Shown here: positions 6,836 to 13,360 of the stretch, one piece after another
How positions within the stretch are numbered: position 1 is the stretch's first letter
How the letters are laid out: the number at the start of each line of letters is the position of its first letter
Source: DAOMFM01 sp035429825
GTDB taxonomy: Bacteria > Acidobacteriota > Blastocatellia > UBA7656 > JADIYM01
Assembly: GCA_044224215.1 (NCBI GenBank)
Contig: JBGAKX010000122.1
Coordinates: 1 to 13,360, forward strand
Direction: 5' to 3'
Length of the DNA: 13,360 nt
The notes under the pieces: model-generated
Seen by the model: only the letters and a program-made list of their open reading frames with translations
Database searches by the model: none
What the model was told of the DNA's origin: nothing
Made by a program: the position numbers and the translations under genes

Positions 6836-7753
6836 CTACAGGATGCTCTTGCCCAGAGCTGAGAGTAGCAGTTCGACGCCGACTTCGGCGCTTTGGTTGC
6901 GCACGTCGTAGATCGGATTCAGCTCGGTGTATTCGAGCGATACCGCGGCGCCGTGGTCCGCAATCCGCTCCATGGCAAGGTGGCTCTCGCGGTACGTCGC
7001 GCCGCCGGGGACCGGCGTTCCGACGCCCGGCGCAAAGCGCGGATCGATGAAGTCGACATCCAGCGTAACGTGATACCCCGCGGTTCCGCGCGACGCGATG
7101 TCGAGCGCCTCGTCCATAATCGCGTTCATACCGCGCTCATCCATCTCGCGCGCCGAGAACGCACGGACTCCGAGCTCCTTTATCAGCGCGCGCTCGCCCG
7201 GATCGATGTCGCGAATTCCGATCAGCGCGACGTTCGCCGGATCCACCTTGGGCGAATAGCCAAAGATGTCCGTCAGTTCGGGCAGTCCGCGCCCCATCAG
7301 AGATGCGAGCGGCATTCCGTGGATGTTCCCGGAATTCGTGGTCTCGGGCGTGTTCATGTCGGCGTGCGCGTCCAGCCAGATGATTCCGATCTTCTCGCGC
7401 CTCGCCTGGAAATGCGCCGAGATACCCGACACGCTCCCGATCGCGATCGAATGGTCGCCGCCGAGCACGATCGGAAATCCGTCGTCGTCGAGGATCTTGC
7501 GCGTCTTCTCGGCAAGGCTCAGGGAGGCATTTGAGATCTCGGACAGGTAATGCGCTCGGCAGTTGTCGTCGCGAAGCCGCTCCACCTGTTCGACAAAGAT
7601 GTTGCCGCAGTCCATCACGTCGTACCCGAGCTCGGCGATCTTTGCGCCAAGGCCTGCGACACGGAGCGCGGCCGGTCCCATGTCGACGCCGCGCCGCCCT
7701 GCCCCAAGATCCATCGGAACCCCGATGATGTGTACCGTCTTGTTGTGAACCAT
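6836..7753 (-). CDS. rocF: Arginase
   Basis: 305 residues, the standard arginase length. It hydrolyses L-arginine to ornithine and urea at a dinuclear Mn centre. The six metal ligands are all present: His101 in GGDHS, Asp128, His130 and Asp132 in DAHAD, and Asp232 and Asp234 in LDVDFIDP. SGNIHGMPL (141-149) and GVGTPVPGG mark true arginases rather than agmatinases, as does the C-terminal TELNPIYDVRN. One conservative oddity is SLEYTELNP, where SLDVTELNP is more usual. The ATG at 7751-7753 gives the family N-terminus (VHIIGVPMDLGAGRRG). It follows the dimethylargininase-family gene by 31 bases, so the two enzymes acting on guanidino compounds are probably made together. Confidence 0.95.
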   Translation of the reverse strand: MVHNKTVHIIGVPMDLGAGRRGVDMGPAALRVAGLGAKIAELGYDVMDCGNIFVEQVERLRDDNCRAHYLSEISNASLSLAEKTRKILDDDGFPIVLGGDHSIAIGSVSGISAHFQARREKIGIIWLDAHADMNTPETTNSGNIHGMPLASLMGRGLPELTDIFGYSPKVDPANVALIGIRDIDPGERALIKELGVRAFSAREMDERGMNAIMDEALDIASRGTAGYHVTLDVDFIDPRFAPGVGTPVPGGATYRESHLAMERIADHGAAVSLEYTELNPIYDVRNQSAEVGVELLLSALGKSIL

Positions 7754-7784
7754 GTCGTGTGCGCCGCCACCCGGCGGGCGCTCC

Positions 7785-8687
7785 TCAGTAGATCATCATC
7801 TTCATGCAGAAGACCGATCCGCCGCTCTTGATGAACTCGCCCGTCTCGACCTCGATGACGTCGAATCCCTCGGCGCGAAGCTTCGCAACCGTCGCACCAG
7901 CTCCGCGCTGAATGATCACCGTCCGGCCGTCGAGTGCTGCCGCGTTGCACGCAAAGTGCTCCGAGGCGTCCGCGTCCTCGACCTCGATCACGCGCTTGAA
8001 TCCGTGCGCGATCATTGCGCGGCCTTCGTCTGTGAACGCCGGCGGGTAGACAAGGACGGCGTCGGGGGACAGCGCGCAGAACGCCGTATCCAGGTGATAG
8101 AAGCTCGGATGGACGAGATCGAGCGCAACGACCGGCGCGCCCGTCGCACGAGAGACTGCCGTATATGCATCGAGGCTTGTTCGCTGCCCGACACCGCCCC
8201 AGATCAGCGATCGTCCGGGATGCCAGATCGCGTCGCCCTGGCCCTCGAAAAATCCCGTGTCGTCGGGTAGCTCGACGATCCGGTATCCGCGGCCGGCGAA
8301 CCATTCGCGAAACAGCGGCACCTCGCGACGGCGCGACTCGTGCCGCATGTGGCTCAGCACAACGTACGGCTGTCCGCCACTGTCCGTGCCGGGCAACACC
8401 TGATTCGCGCAGAACACCATGTCCTCGAGACCGGCGCCGCCCTCGATCGTCACGACCTCGTGGCCAGCCTTCTCGAATGCCTTGCGCAACGACTCCCATT
8501 CGGCGCGCGCCGCCGCCTTGTCGACGGTTCCGACGTGGCCCGCCATGAATGCGTTCTTCACGTCCACGACGTCGAACGCCTCCGGCGTGCACATAAGCAC
8601 CCGACCGGGCTCTGGACGCGCGGGCAATGAAGAGATGTCGAAGGCCTGCAGTTCCGCAAGCGTCCGGATGACGCAAGGTTCGCTCAT
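7785..8687 (-). CDS. Dimethylargininase / amidinotransferase-family hydrolase
   Basis: 300 residues of the guanidino-group-modifying superfamily, which acts on arginine derivatives through a catalytic cysteine. Visible elements are GLEDMVFCANQVL (86-98), GFFEGQGDAIWHPG (145-158), the catalytic His198 in FYHLDTAFC, and near the C-terminus the nucleophile Cys294 in KSGGSVFCM. This resembles NG,NG-dimethylarginine dimethylaminohydrolase (methylarginine to citrulline plus amine), but relatives in this group also hydrolyse arginine itself or other guanidines, and the sequence does not decide between them. The ATG overlaps the stop of the upstream P-loop gene (ATGA), and arginase follows 31 bases later, so an arginine-related substrate is a fair inference. 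Family is secure, substrate open. Confidence 0.88.
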   Translation of the reverse strand: MSEPCVIRTLAELQAFDISSLPARPEPGRVLMCTPEAFDVVDVKNAFMAGHVGTVDKAAARAEWESLRKAFEKAGHEVVTIEGGAGLEDMVFCANQVLPGTDSGGQPYVVLSHMRHESRRREVPLFREWFAGRGYRIVELPDDTGFFEGQGDAIWHPGRSLIWGGVGQRTSLDAYTAVSRATGAPVVALDLVHPSFYHLDTAFCALSPDAVLVYPPAFTDEGRAMIAHGFKRVIEVEDADASEHFACNAAALDGRTVIIQRGAGATVAKLRAEGFDVIEVETGEFIKSGGSVFCMKMMIY

Positions 8688-10009
8688 GCGTGCTCTTCGA
8701 GAAACACGGTCAGGATCTGCTGCATCGTCGGCTCCCCGATCTCGGCCAGTTCGTACCCAACGCGCATCGACGGTTTGGCAATGTCGATCACGCGCCGAAG
8801 ATCGATCGGCGTGGCAATCAGCACCAGGTCGCAGTCGATGCCGTTGATGGTCGCTGCGAGGTCGTCCATCTGCTGCTGACCGTATCCCATTGCGGGCAAT
8901 AGCTTTCCGATCGCGGGGTATTTGCGAAATGTTTCGGCGATCTCGCCGACGACGCTGCCGCGCGGATCGATGATCTCGGCGGCGCCGTAGGTCCGGGCGG
9001 CAATGACGCCTGCACCGTACGTCATGTTGCCGTGCGTGAGCGTCGGGCCGTCCTCGACGACGAGAACGCGCTTGCCGGCAATCGCGGCTGGATCCTCGAC
9101 GGTGATGCGCATGTCCGCGTCGACGATCGTCGCACCAGGATTGATCGCGGCGGCCGATGCGCGGACGGCTGCGATTCCCTCGGCGGTCGCAGAGCCCTGT
9201 TTGCCGATGATGATCACGTCCGCGCGCCGGAAGTTCGCTTCGCCGGGGTAGTACTGGAGCTCGTGGCCGGGGCGGTGCGGATCCGCGACGACGATTTCGA
9301 GATCCGACACGTAGAACGGGAAGTCGTTGTTCCCACCGTCCCAGACGATGACGTCCGCCTCGGTTTCGGCCGCGCGCAGGATTCGCTCATAGTCGACGCC
9401 GGCGTAGATGATGACGCCATTGGCAATGTGCGGCTCGTATTCTTCCATCTCCTCGATGGTGCAGTCGTTCGCGCGCAGGTCGTCAATCGTCTCGAATCGC
9501 TGCACCGCCTGCCGGACGAGGTCGCCGTACGGCATCGGGTGCCGGATGGCGACGACACGCTTGCCCATGTCGATCAGCGTCTTGGCCACCTTGCGGCTCG
9601 TCGGGCTCTTGCCCGCTCCGGTGCGAACGGCACACACGGACACGACCGGCTTTGTCGACTTGACCATGCTCGCGTCGGGGCCGATCAGCCGGAAGTCCGC
9701 GCCGGCGGCGAGCGAGCGCGACGCAAGGTGCATGACATACTCGTGCGAGACGTCGCTGTACGCAAACACAACCTGGTTGACGCCAAGGTCCTTGATCAGG
9801 TGCTCGAGATCGTCCTCGGGGTGGATGGGAATTCCCTCGGGATACAGTTCGCCCGCGAGGTCGGCCGGGTATCGGCGTCCGTCGATGTTCGGGATCTGCG
9901 TCGCCGTGAACGCGACGACGTTCGATCCCGCATCGTTGCGAAATACGGTATTGAAGTTGTGAAAGTCACGGCCCGCCGCGCCGAGGATCATCACGTTCGA
10001 TCGCGTCAC
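8684..10009 (-). CDS. COG2403-type P-loop protein, cyclic 2,3-diphosphoglycerate synthetase-like
   Basis: 441 residues. The N-terminal part is Rossmann-like (VMILGAAGRDFHNFN at 7-20, then ATQIPNIDGRRYP), ahead of a P-loop domain with the Walker-A-like AVRTGAGKS (127-135), a probable Walker B VIVWDGGNNDFPF (220-232) and HGNMTYGAG (326-334). Relatives are described as predicted GTPases or as cyclic 2,3-diphosphoglycerate synthetase, an enzyme known from thermophilic methanogens. Whether this bacterial protein makes that compound is not shown. I chose the GTG at 10009 because GGGAGGA stands six bases before it and because relatives begin just before the NVxIxGAAGRDF motif; an ATG at 10027, overlapping the methyltransferase TGA, is the alternative (447 residues). 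The stop overlaps the following ATG. Fold and family are solid; reaction is uncertain. Confidence 0.87.
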   Translation of the reverse strand: MTRSNVMILGAAGRDFHNFNTVFRNDAGSNVVAFTATQIPNIDGRRYPADLAGELYPEGIPIHPEDDLEHLIKDLGVNQVVFAYSDVSHEYVMHLASRSLAAGADFRLIGPDASMVKSTKPVVSVCAVRTGAGKSPTSRKVAKTLIDMGKRVVAIRHPMPYGDLVRQAVQRFETIDDLRANDCTIEEMEEYEPHIANGVIIYAGVDYERILRAAETEADVIVWDGGNNDFPFYVSDLEIVVADPHRPGHELQYYPGEANFRRADVIIIGKQGSATAEGIAAVRASAAAINPGATIVDADMRITVEDPAAIAGKRVLVVEDGPTLTHGNMTYGAGVIAARTYGAAEIIDPRGSVVGEIAETFRKYPAIGKLLPAMGYGQQQMDDLAATINGIDCDLVLIATPIDLRRVIDIAKPSMRVGYELAEIGEPTMQQILTVFLEEHA

Positions 10010-10015
10010 AAAAGG

Positions 10016-10022
10016 TCCTCCC
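10016..10022 (-). promoter_or_regulatory. Strong Shine-Dalgarno site deciding the start of the COG2403-type gene
   Basis: The minus strand reads GGGAGGA six bases before the GTG at 10009. It lies within the first codons of the alternative ATG at 10027, which has only A-rich sequence ahead of it. This favours the GTG start. Confidence 0.6.
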
Positions 10023-10023
10023 G

Positions 10024-10725
10024 TCATTTTTTCGCCGACGCGCGAGTTCCCGTTACCGAGAGGGTCCCCTCGCGCTTGTACCGTTCCAACTGTTCCCAAG
10101 TGTCGAATCCCCACACCGGCGTAAACGACGCGCGGTCCGGGAGCGGCGAGGGGTCGAGCAGCCGCGTCGATGCGACCTCATCAAACCCGGCCTTTCGCAG
10201 CAACTCTTCGTACGCCGGCGCCGACAGCAGCTGCATCGGCACCGCGATGTCCGCAGCCCATCGGTGGCTCTCGACATTCTCTTCAAAGTAGTCGACGAGC
10301 AGCGCAATGCGACCACCGACTTCGGTGACACGAGCCACTTCGCCAAGCGCCGCCTCGATGTCGTCGTAGTAGTAGATCGATTCAACCGACGGGACGCGGT
10401 TGAACGCCCCGTCGCCATACGGCAGGCGCTCGGCCGTGCCGACGTCAAATCTCACGTTCGGCGGGTTGTCCGGCGACAGGCGCGCGAGCTCGATCATGCG
10501 ATCCGAGATGTCGACGCCCGTGGCGCTTCCGTTTGGGCAGCGCGCGGCCATCAACCGCACCGCCCAGCCGATGCCACACCCGAGGTCGAGCGCGTGTGAG
10601 TCGCGTTCGATCGCGAGCTGTTCAATTGCCTGCTCGGTCGCAGGCCGGTGACTGCGCGCCATCCGCTCGCCGCGGCCTGCATCGGCCCATTCGTTGAACT
10701 CGTTTCGGAGTGCTTTCTCGCTCAT
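10024..10725 (-). CDS. Class I SAM-dependent methyltransferase (UbiE/Methyltransf_11-like)
   Basis: 233 residues. SAM-binding motif I is ALDLGCGIG (45-53), the acidic residue of motif II is in GVDIS (70-74), and the post-motif region runs GTAERLPYGDGAFNRVPSVESIYYY (96-120), a layout shared with ubiquinone/menaquinone-type small-molecule methyltransferases. The C-terminal third (WGFDTWEQLERYKREG) looks like a substrate cap. The substrate cannot be told. It precedes the COG2403-type gene by 14 bases and follows asnS by 74 bases, so it is the likely first gene of the minus-strand arginine-related run. The start ATG at 10723-10725 lacks a clear ribosome binding site. Methyltransferase is certain; any role in making or recognising methylated guanidines would be speculation. 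Confidence 0.88.
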   Translation of the reverse strand: MSEKALRNEFNEWADAGRGERMARSHRPATEQAIEQLAIERDSHALDLGCGIGWAVRLMAARCPNGSATGVDISDRMIELARLSPDNPPNVRFDVGTAERLPYGDGAFNRVPSVESIYYYDDIEAALGEVARVTEVGGRIALLVDYFEENVESHRWAADIAVPMQLLSAPAYEELLRKAGFDEVASTRLLDPSPLPDRASFTPVWGFDTWEQLERYKREGTLSVTGTRASAKK

Positions 10726-10785
10726 CCGTACTACCGCAACCTATTCAATACAAATTGCTTAGTGACGACATCCCCCGATCGTCCG

Positions 10786-10799
10786 CGCGGCCGGCCGCG
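10786..10799. repeat. 14-bp perfect palindrome immediately after the asnS stop
   Basis: CGCGGCCGGCCGCG equals its own reverse complement and abuts the asnS stop codon at 10800-10802. As RNA it would give only a 5-bp stem with a 4-base loop, and no T-run follows on the minus strand, so it is a poor terminator; a protein-binding site is possible but unsupported. Confidence 0.3.
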
Positions 10800-11006
10800 T
10801 CACGGCTTGATCCGGTAGATTGTCCGTGGAAACGGAATCGCCTCGCGAATGTGCTCGATGCCGCACATCCACGCGACACACCGCTCGATTCCCATCCCGA
10901 ACCCGCCGTGTGGGAACGTTCCGTACTTTCGCAGATCGAGATACCAGTCGAACGCCTCTTCGGGCAGTTCGTGTCTGGCAATCTGATCCTTCAAGAACTG
11001 CAGGTC

Positions 11007-11022
11007 CGGCGAGCGCTCGCCG
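11007..11022. repeat. 16-bp perfect palindrome at the asnS frameshift
   Basis: CGGCGAGCGCTCGCCG is its own reverse complement and touches the GC-only tract that carries the frameshift. A palindrome next to a G/C repeat is a typical setting for polymerase slippage or sequencing error. Confidence 0.5.
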
Positions 11023-11035
11023 CCGCCCCGCCGCC
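11019..11035 (-). repeat. 8-bp tandem duplication causing the asnS frameshift
   Basis: The minus strand reads GGCGGCGGGGCGGCGGC, which is GGCGGCGG twice plus a C. One copy gives GGC GGC GGC and restores the frame into the C-terminal motif 3 region; two copies shift it by eight bases. The tract lies exactly at the family's conserved glycine run after GYGEVI. Confidence 0.7.
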
Positions 11036-12114
11036 GATGACCTCGCCATACCCTTCAGGAGCGAGCACGTCGACGCCGAGCGCCTTGGTCGGGTCGTCGG
11101 GATCCGGCTTCATGTAGAAGGCCTTCACCGCCGCGGGATAGCGGTGGACCATCACCGGCCGGTCGAACTGTGACGAAATATACGTCTCATCCGGCGCTCC
11201 GAAGTCGCCGCCGACCTCGAACGGCATTCCTGCGTCGATCAGCATCTTCGACGCCTCTTCGTAACTGATCCGCGGAAACGGCTTCTTGATCGACTCGAGC
11301 TTTGCGAGGTCGCGGCCGAGCGTCTCCAGCTCCGGCCTGCGATTTGCCAACACCCGCTCGGCGATAAAGCACAGAAAGTCCTCGGCCAGATCCATGACGT
11401 CGTCGATCGTTGCGTACGCGACTTCGGGCTCGACCATCCAGAATTCCGTCAAGTGCCTGCGGGTCTTGGACTTCTCGGCACGAAACGTCGGGCCGAACGT
11501 ATAGACCTTCCCAAAGGCCGCCGCGGTCGCCTCGTTGTAGAGCTGCCCCGACTGCGTCAGGTACGCGGTGTCGTCAAAGTAGCCGACCTCGAACAGGTTC
11601 GTCGTTCCCTCGCAGGCCGCCGGGGTGAAGATCGGCGTGTCGCACAGAATGAACCCGTGCGAATCAAAGTAGTCCCGCACCGCGCGGATCACTTCGTGCC
11701 GCACCGACAGTATCGCGTGCTGGAGCTTTGACCGGATCCACAGGTGCCTGTTGTCGAGCAGGAATTCGGTGCCGTGCTCCTTGGGCGTGATCGGATACGG
11801 CTCGGCCATCTGAACGATCTCGAGACCCGTGATGTCGAGCTCGAACCCACCGGGCGCACGGTCGTCCGCTCGCACGGTTCCGCGCACGATGATCGACGAT
11901 TCCTGCGTCAGCCTGCCGCAGTCTTCCCACAGCTGCTCCGAGACGTTCTTCTTGAAGACGACGCCCTGGATCGTGCCCGACCCGTCGCGGACCTGCGGAA
12001 ACATCAGCTTACCGCTCGAGCGGATGTTGTAGAGCCACCCCTTGATGGTGACCTCTTCGCCGGCGTGCGCGGCGATATCCCGTATGTATGTCTGGTTCAT
12101 TGTGTGGGTCTTGG

Positions 12115-13251
12115 CTAGTCCTGTTCGTGGAGGAGTCGTGACGCCGCTTCGCGCAGCGCGGGAAATCCGCCGAGCCGCGCCAGCGCGCGCACGGCCGTCT
12201 CGGCAGCCGGCCGGATGTACGGAACGTAGTCGCGCTTTCGACGGACCGCGGCCTGGTGCGTGTATGTGCCGATGGCCTTGAGCAGCCTTTGAGCGGTCAT
12301 CAGGTCGTATTCGAGGGCGAATTCGTCGTCGCCCGGCCACGCATTATCGCGCCTGAGCGCGTCGCAAAAACGGGCCACGAGCCTCGTGCGCGTCCGCTCG
12401 TCGAGCTCCGTGTACGGGTCCTCGACAAGCGAGACGATGTCGTACGTGACGGGTCCCATCCGGGCGTCCTGAAAATCGATCACAACCAGCCCGTCGGCGT
12501 CGTCGTAACCGCTTCGGACGATCAGGTTGCGGGCGTGGTAGTCGCGGTGGCACAGCACGCGGGGCCGCTCGGCGAGCCGCTCCGCAAGTTGGCGCGACTC
12601 GGCGCGAACCTGCGCGTCGAGGTCCTCTGCGAGCGGCTTCGCGAGATACGCCGAAAAGCAGTTCGTCCGCCAGAAGTCGAGCTCCCACGCCAGCTTGTCG
12701 ACATCGAACGCAAGCTCTCCCGCGACCATTCCCGATTGAAGCGCCGCCTCGCTTGCCGCGCGAAACAGGCGAATCAGGTCCACCGCTCGATCGAACGCGT
12801 CGTCGACCAGTTCGGGCGGTGCCGTGAGCGCCCACGCCTGCAGCAGGTTGTCGCCTGCGTCATCAACGAGGATCACGCCTTCGCGATCGGCGATCGCGAC
12901 GATCTCGGGCACCGGCACGCCGAATCGATCGAACAGCGACGTCACTTCAACATGGCACAGCGGATCGTTTGCGAACGTGACACGGCCGTCGACCGGATGG
13001 CCTTCGCACCATCGGTGGAACCGGTCGATCGCGCCCTCGCCAATGTTGAACGGATGCGGATACCTCGCAGCGATCACGGGGCCGTCGGGTCCGGTCACGC
13101 GGAAGTACTGCCGGCTCGAGGCATCGCCGGCGAGGGCGACCACGCCGAGATATTCGGCCGGAACGTGCAGCTCGCGAGCCGCTACCAGAAGGATGGCCGC
13201 GTCGGCCGCGACGGCCTCGGCCACCTCTTCCGGGTTTCGTCCGTGGGACAT
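12115..13251 (-). CDS. AmgK-like phosphotransferase (aminoglycoside-phosphotransferase fold sugar kinase)
   Basis: 378 residues of the APH/choline-kinase fold. The N-lobe has LAGDASSRQYFRV (40-52), the typical opening of the AmgK subgroup. The catalytic loop is CHRDYHARN (234-242; Asp237, Asn242), and the metal-binding Asp259 is in VIDFQDARMGPVTYDIVSLVEDPY (257-280), again the AmgK wording. AmgK phosphorylates the anomeric carbon of N-acetylmuramic acid/N-acetylglucosamine in peptidoglycan recycling and usually works with the uridylyltransferase MurU. No MurU is visible here, although the truncated gene seven bases upstream is unidentified. The gene is longer than the ~340-residue AmgK, so a related sugar or other substrate is possible. 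The ATG at 13249-13251 has no clear ribosome binding site. Confidence 0.85.
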   Translation of the reverse strand: MSHGRNPEEVAEAVAADAAILLVAARELHVPAEYLGVVALAGDASSRQYFRVTGPDGPVIAARYPHPFNIGEGAIDRFHRWCEGHPVDGRVTFANDPLCHVEVTSLFDRFGVPVPEIVAIADREGVILVDDAGDNLLQAWALTAPPELVDDAFDRAVDLIRLFRAASEAALQSGMVAGELAFDVDKLAWELDFWRTNCFSAYLAKPLAEDLDAQVRAESRQLAERLAERPRVLCHRDYHARNLIVRSGYDDADGLVVIDFQDARMGPVTYDIVSLVEDPYTELDERTRTRLVARFCDALRRDNAWPGDDEFALEYDLMTAQRLLKAIGTYTHQAAVRRKRDYVPYIRPAAETAVRALARLGGFPALREAASRLLHEQD

Positions 13252-13258
13252 AAGCGCG

Positions 13259-13360
13259 TCAGTCTAGCACCGGCTCGATCGGGGCCACAAGGCGGTCCCC
13301 CTCGACGCGTCCGCGCTCGATTTCTCGCACGATTTCGGCCCGAACGATCACCGCGTTGCG
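13259..13360 (-). CDS. C-terminal fragment of an unidentified protein (5' end outside window)
   Basis: An open frame enters from the right edge and ends at a TGA (13259-13261), leaving 33 residues: RNAVIVRAEIVREIERGRVE and GDRLVAPIEPVLD. It ends seven bases before the AmgK-like ATG, in the same direction, which supports a real gene in one transcript. The fragment is too short to identify. Nucleotidyltransferases are common upstream of AmgK-type kinases, but nothing in these residues proves one. Confidence 0.6.
   Translation of the reverse strand, partial: RNAVIVRAEIVREIERGRVEGDRLVAPIEPVLD

Larger units (their letters stand above)
10800..12100 (-). pseudogene. asnS: Asparagine--tRNA ligase, interrupted by a frameshift near the 3' end
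   Basis: From the ATG at 12098-12100 the frame encodes a class II aminoacyl-tRNA synthetase. It has an N-terminal OB-fold (KGWLYNIRSSGKLMFPQVRDG, about 20-40), then ACEGTTNLFEV (161-171) and TQSGQLY (182-188), motif 2 TFRAEKSKTRRHLTEFWMVEPE (205-226) and GYGEVIGGG (350-358). EGTTNLF is the AsnRS signature of the shorter, archaeal/Thermus-like form, rather than EGAGELF. After IGGG the frame changes and stops at 10991-10993. The missing end, with motif 3 GGFGMGIERCVAW and HIREAIPFPR, continues in another frame to the TGA at 10800-10802. Removing one of two GGCGGCGG copies at 11019-11035 joins the parts into 430 residues with GEVIGGGERSPD at the joint, as the family expects. This is either a real mutation or a sequencing/assembly error; as written the enzyme would lack motif 3 and be inactive. 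It starts 14 bases after the kinase gene. Confidence 0.9.

Noticed and set aside
6836..7753. Agmatinase instead of arginase
   Set aside because: SGNIHGMPL, the GVGTPVPGG segment and the C-terminal TELNP layout are those of arginases.
9032..10291. 419-codon plus-strand open frame opposite the COG2403-type and methyltransferase genes
   Set aside because: Its translation is Arg/Asp/Val-rich shadow sequence; both opposite genes have clear cofactor-binding motifs.
10726..10765. Possible promoter before the methyltransferase, in an A/T-rich stretch
   Set aside because: TATTGA is present on the minus strand but no -35 box lies at the right distance; the stretch is only locally A/T-rich.
12101..12340. 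80-residue N-terminal extension of AsnRS
   Set aside because: It overlaps the end of the kinase gene out of frame; the family's OB-fold begins right after the ATG at 12100.

Overview
The window is a GC-rich, tightly packed bacterial chromosome segment with ordinary housekeeping content. It shows no mobile elements, CRISPR arrays, rRNA or tRNA genes, and no gap above about 80 bases between genes. The organism cannot be named from the sequence alone. Two things hint at Acidobacteriota or a similar Gram-negative phylum, and this is inference: a TonB-plug-like VNVVTKSGTN stretch in a glycine-rich, probably exported protein at the left edge, and a predicted lipoprotein.

Plus-strand block (1-5179). 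It opens with the C-terminal end of an unrecognised protein and a thiol dioxygenase with all the hallmarks of cysteine dioxygenase. A tightly coupled four-gene run follows: a CorC/HlyC-type CBS-domain membrane protein, the ribosome-assembly GTPase Era, the ribosomal protein L11 methyltransferase PrmA and the 16S rRNA U1498 methyltransferase RsmE. Two of the junctions are ATGA overlaps and one is a single-base gap. The last three genes form a ribosome-maturation and modification cassette.

Minus-strand block (5209-13360, read right to left). After a convergent junction of 29 bases, every gene points left. In transcription order they are: the tail of an unidentified gene, an AmgK-like sugar kinase, asparaginyl-tRNA synthetase, a class I methyltransferase, a COG2403-type P-loop protein (cyclic 2,3-diphosphoglycerate synthetase-like), a dimethylargininase/amidinotransferase-family enzyme, arginase, D-alanine--D-alanine ligase and a small lipoprotein. 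The asparaginyl-tRNA synthetase gene is broken by a frameshift. Spacings of 4-base overlap to 31 bases suggest long transcripts, with the only larger gap (74 bases) between asnS and the methyltransferase.

The most interesting points are these: (i) the compact P-loop protein / dimethylargininase-family / arginase module, which suggests guanidino-compound metabolism with an uncharacterised nucleotide-binding partner; (ii) a bacterial cysteine dioxygenase that keeps the Cys and Tyr that form the Cys-Tyr cofactor in mammals; and (iii) the asnS frameshift, which is exactly explained by an 8-bp tandem duplication of GGCGGCGG next to a 16-bp perfect palindrome. I did not find a clearly novel defence or mobile system.
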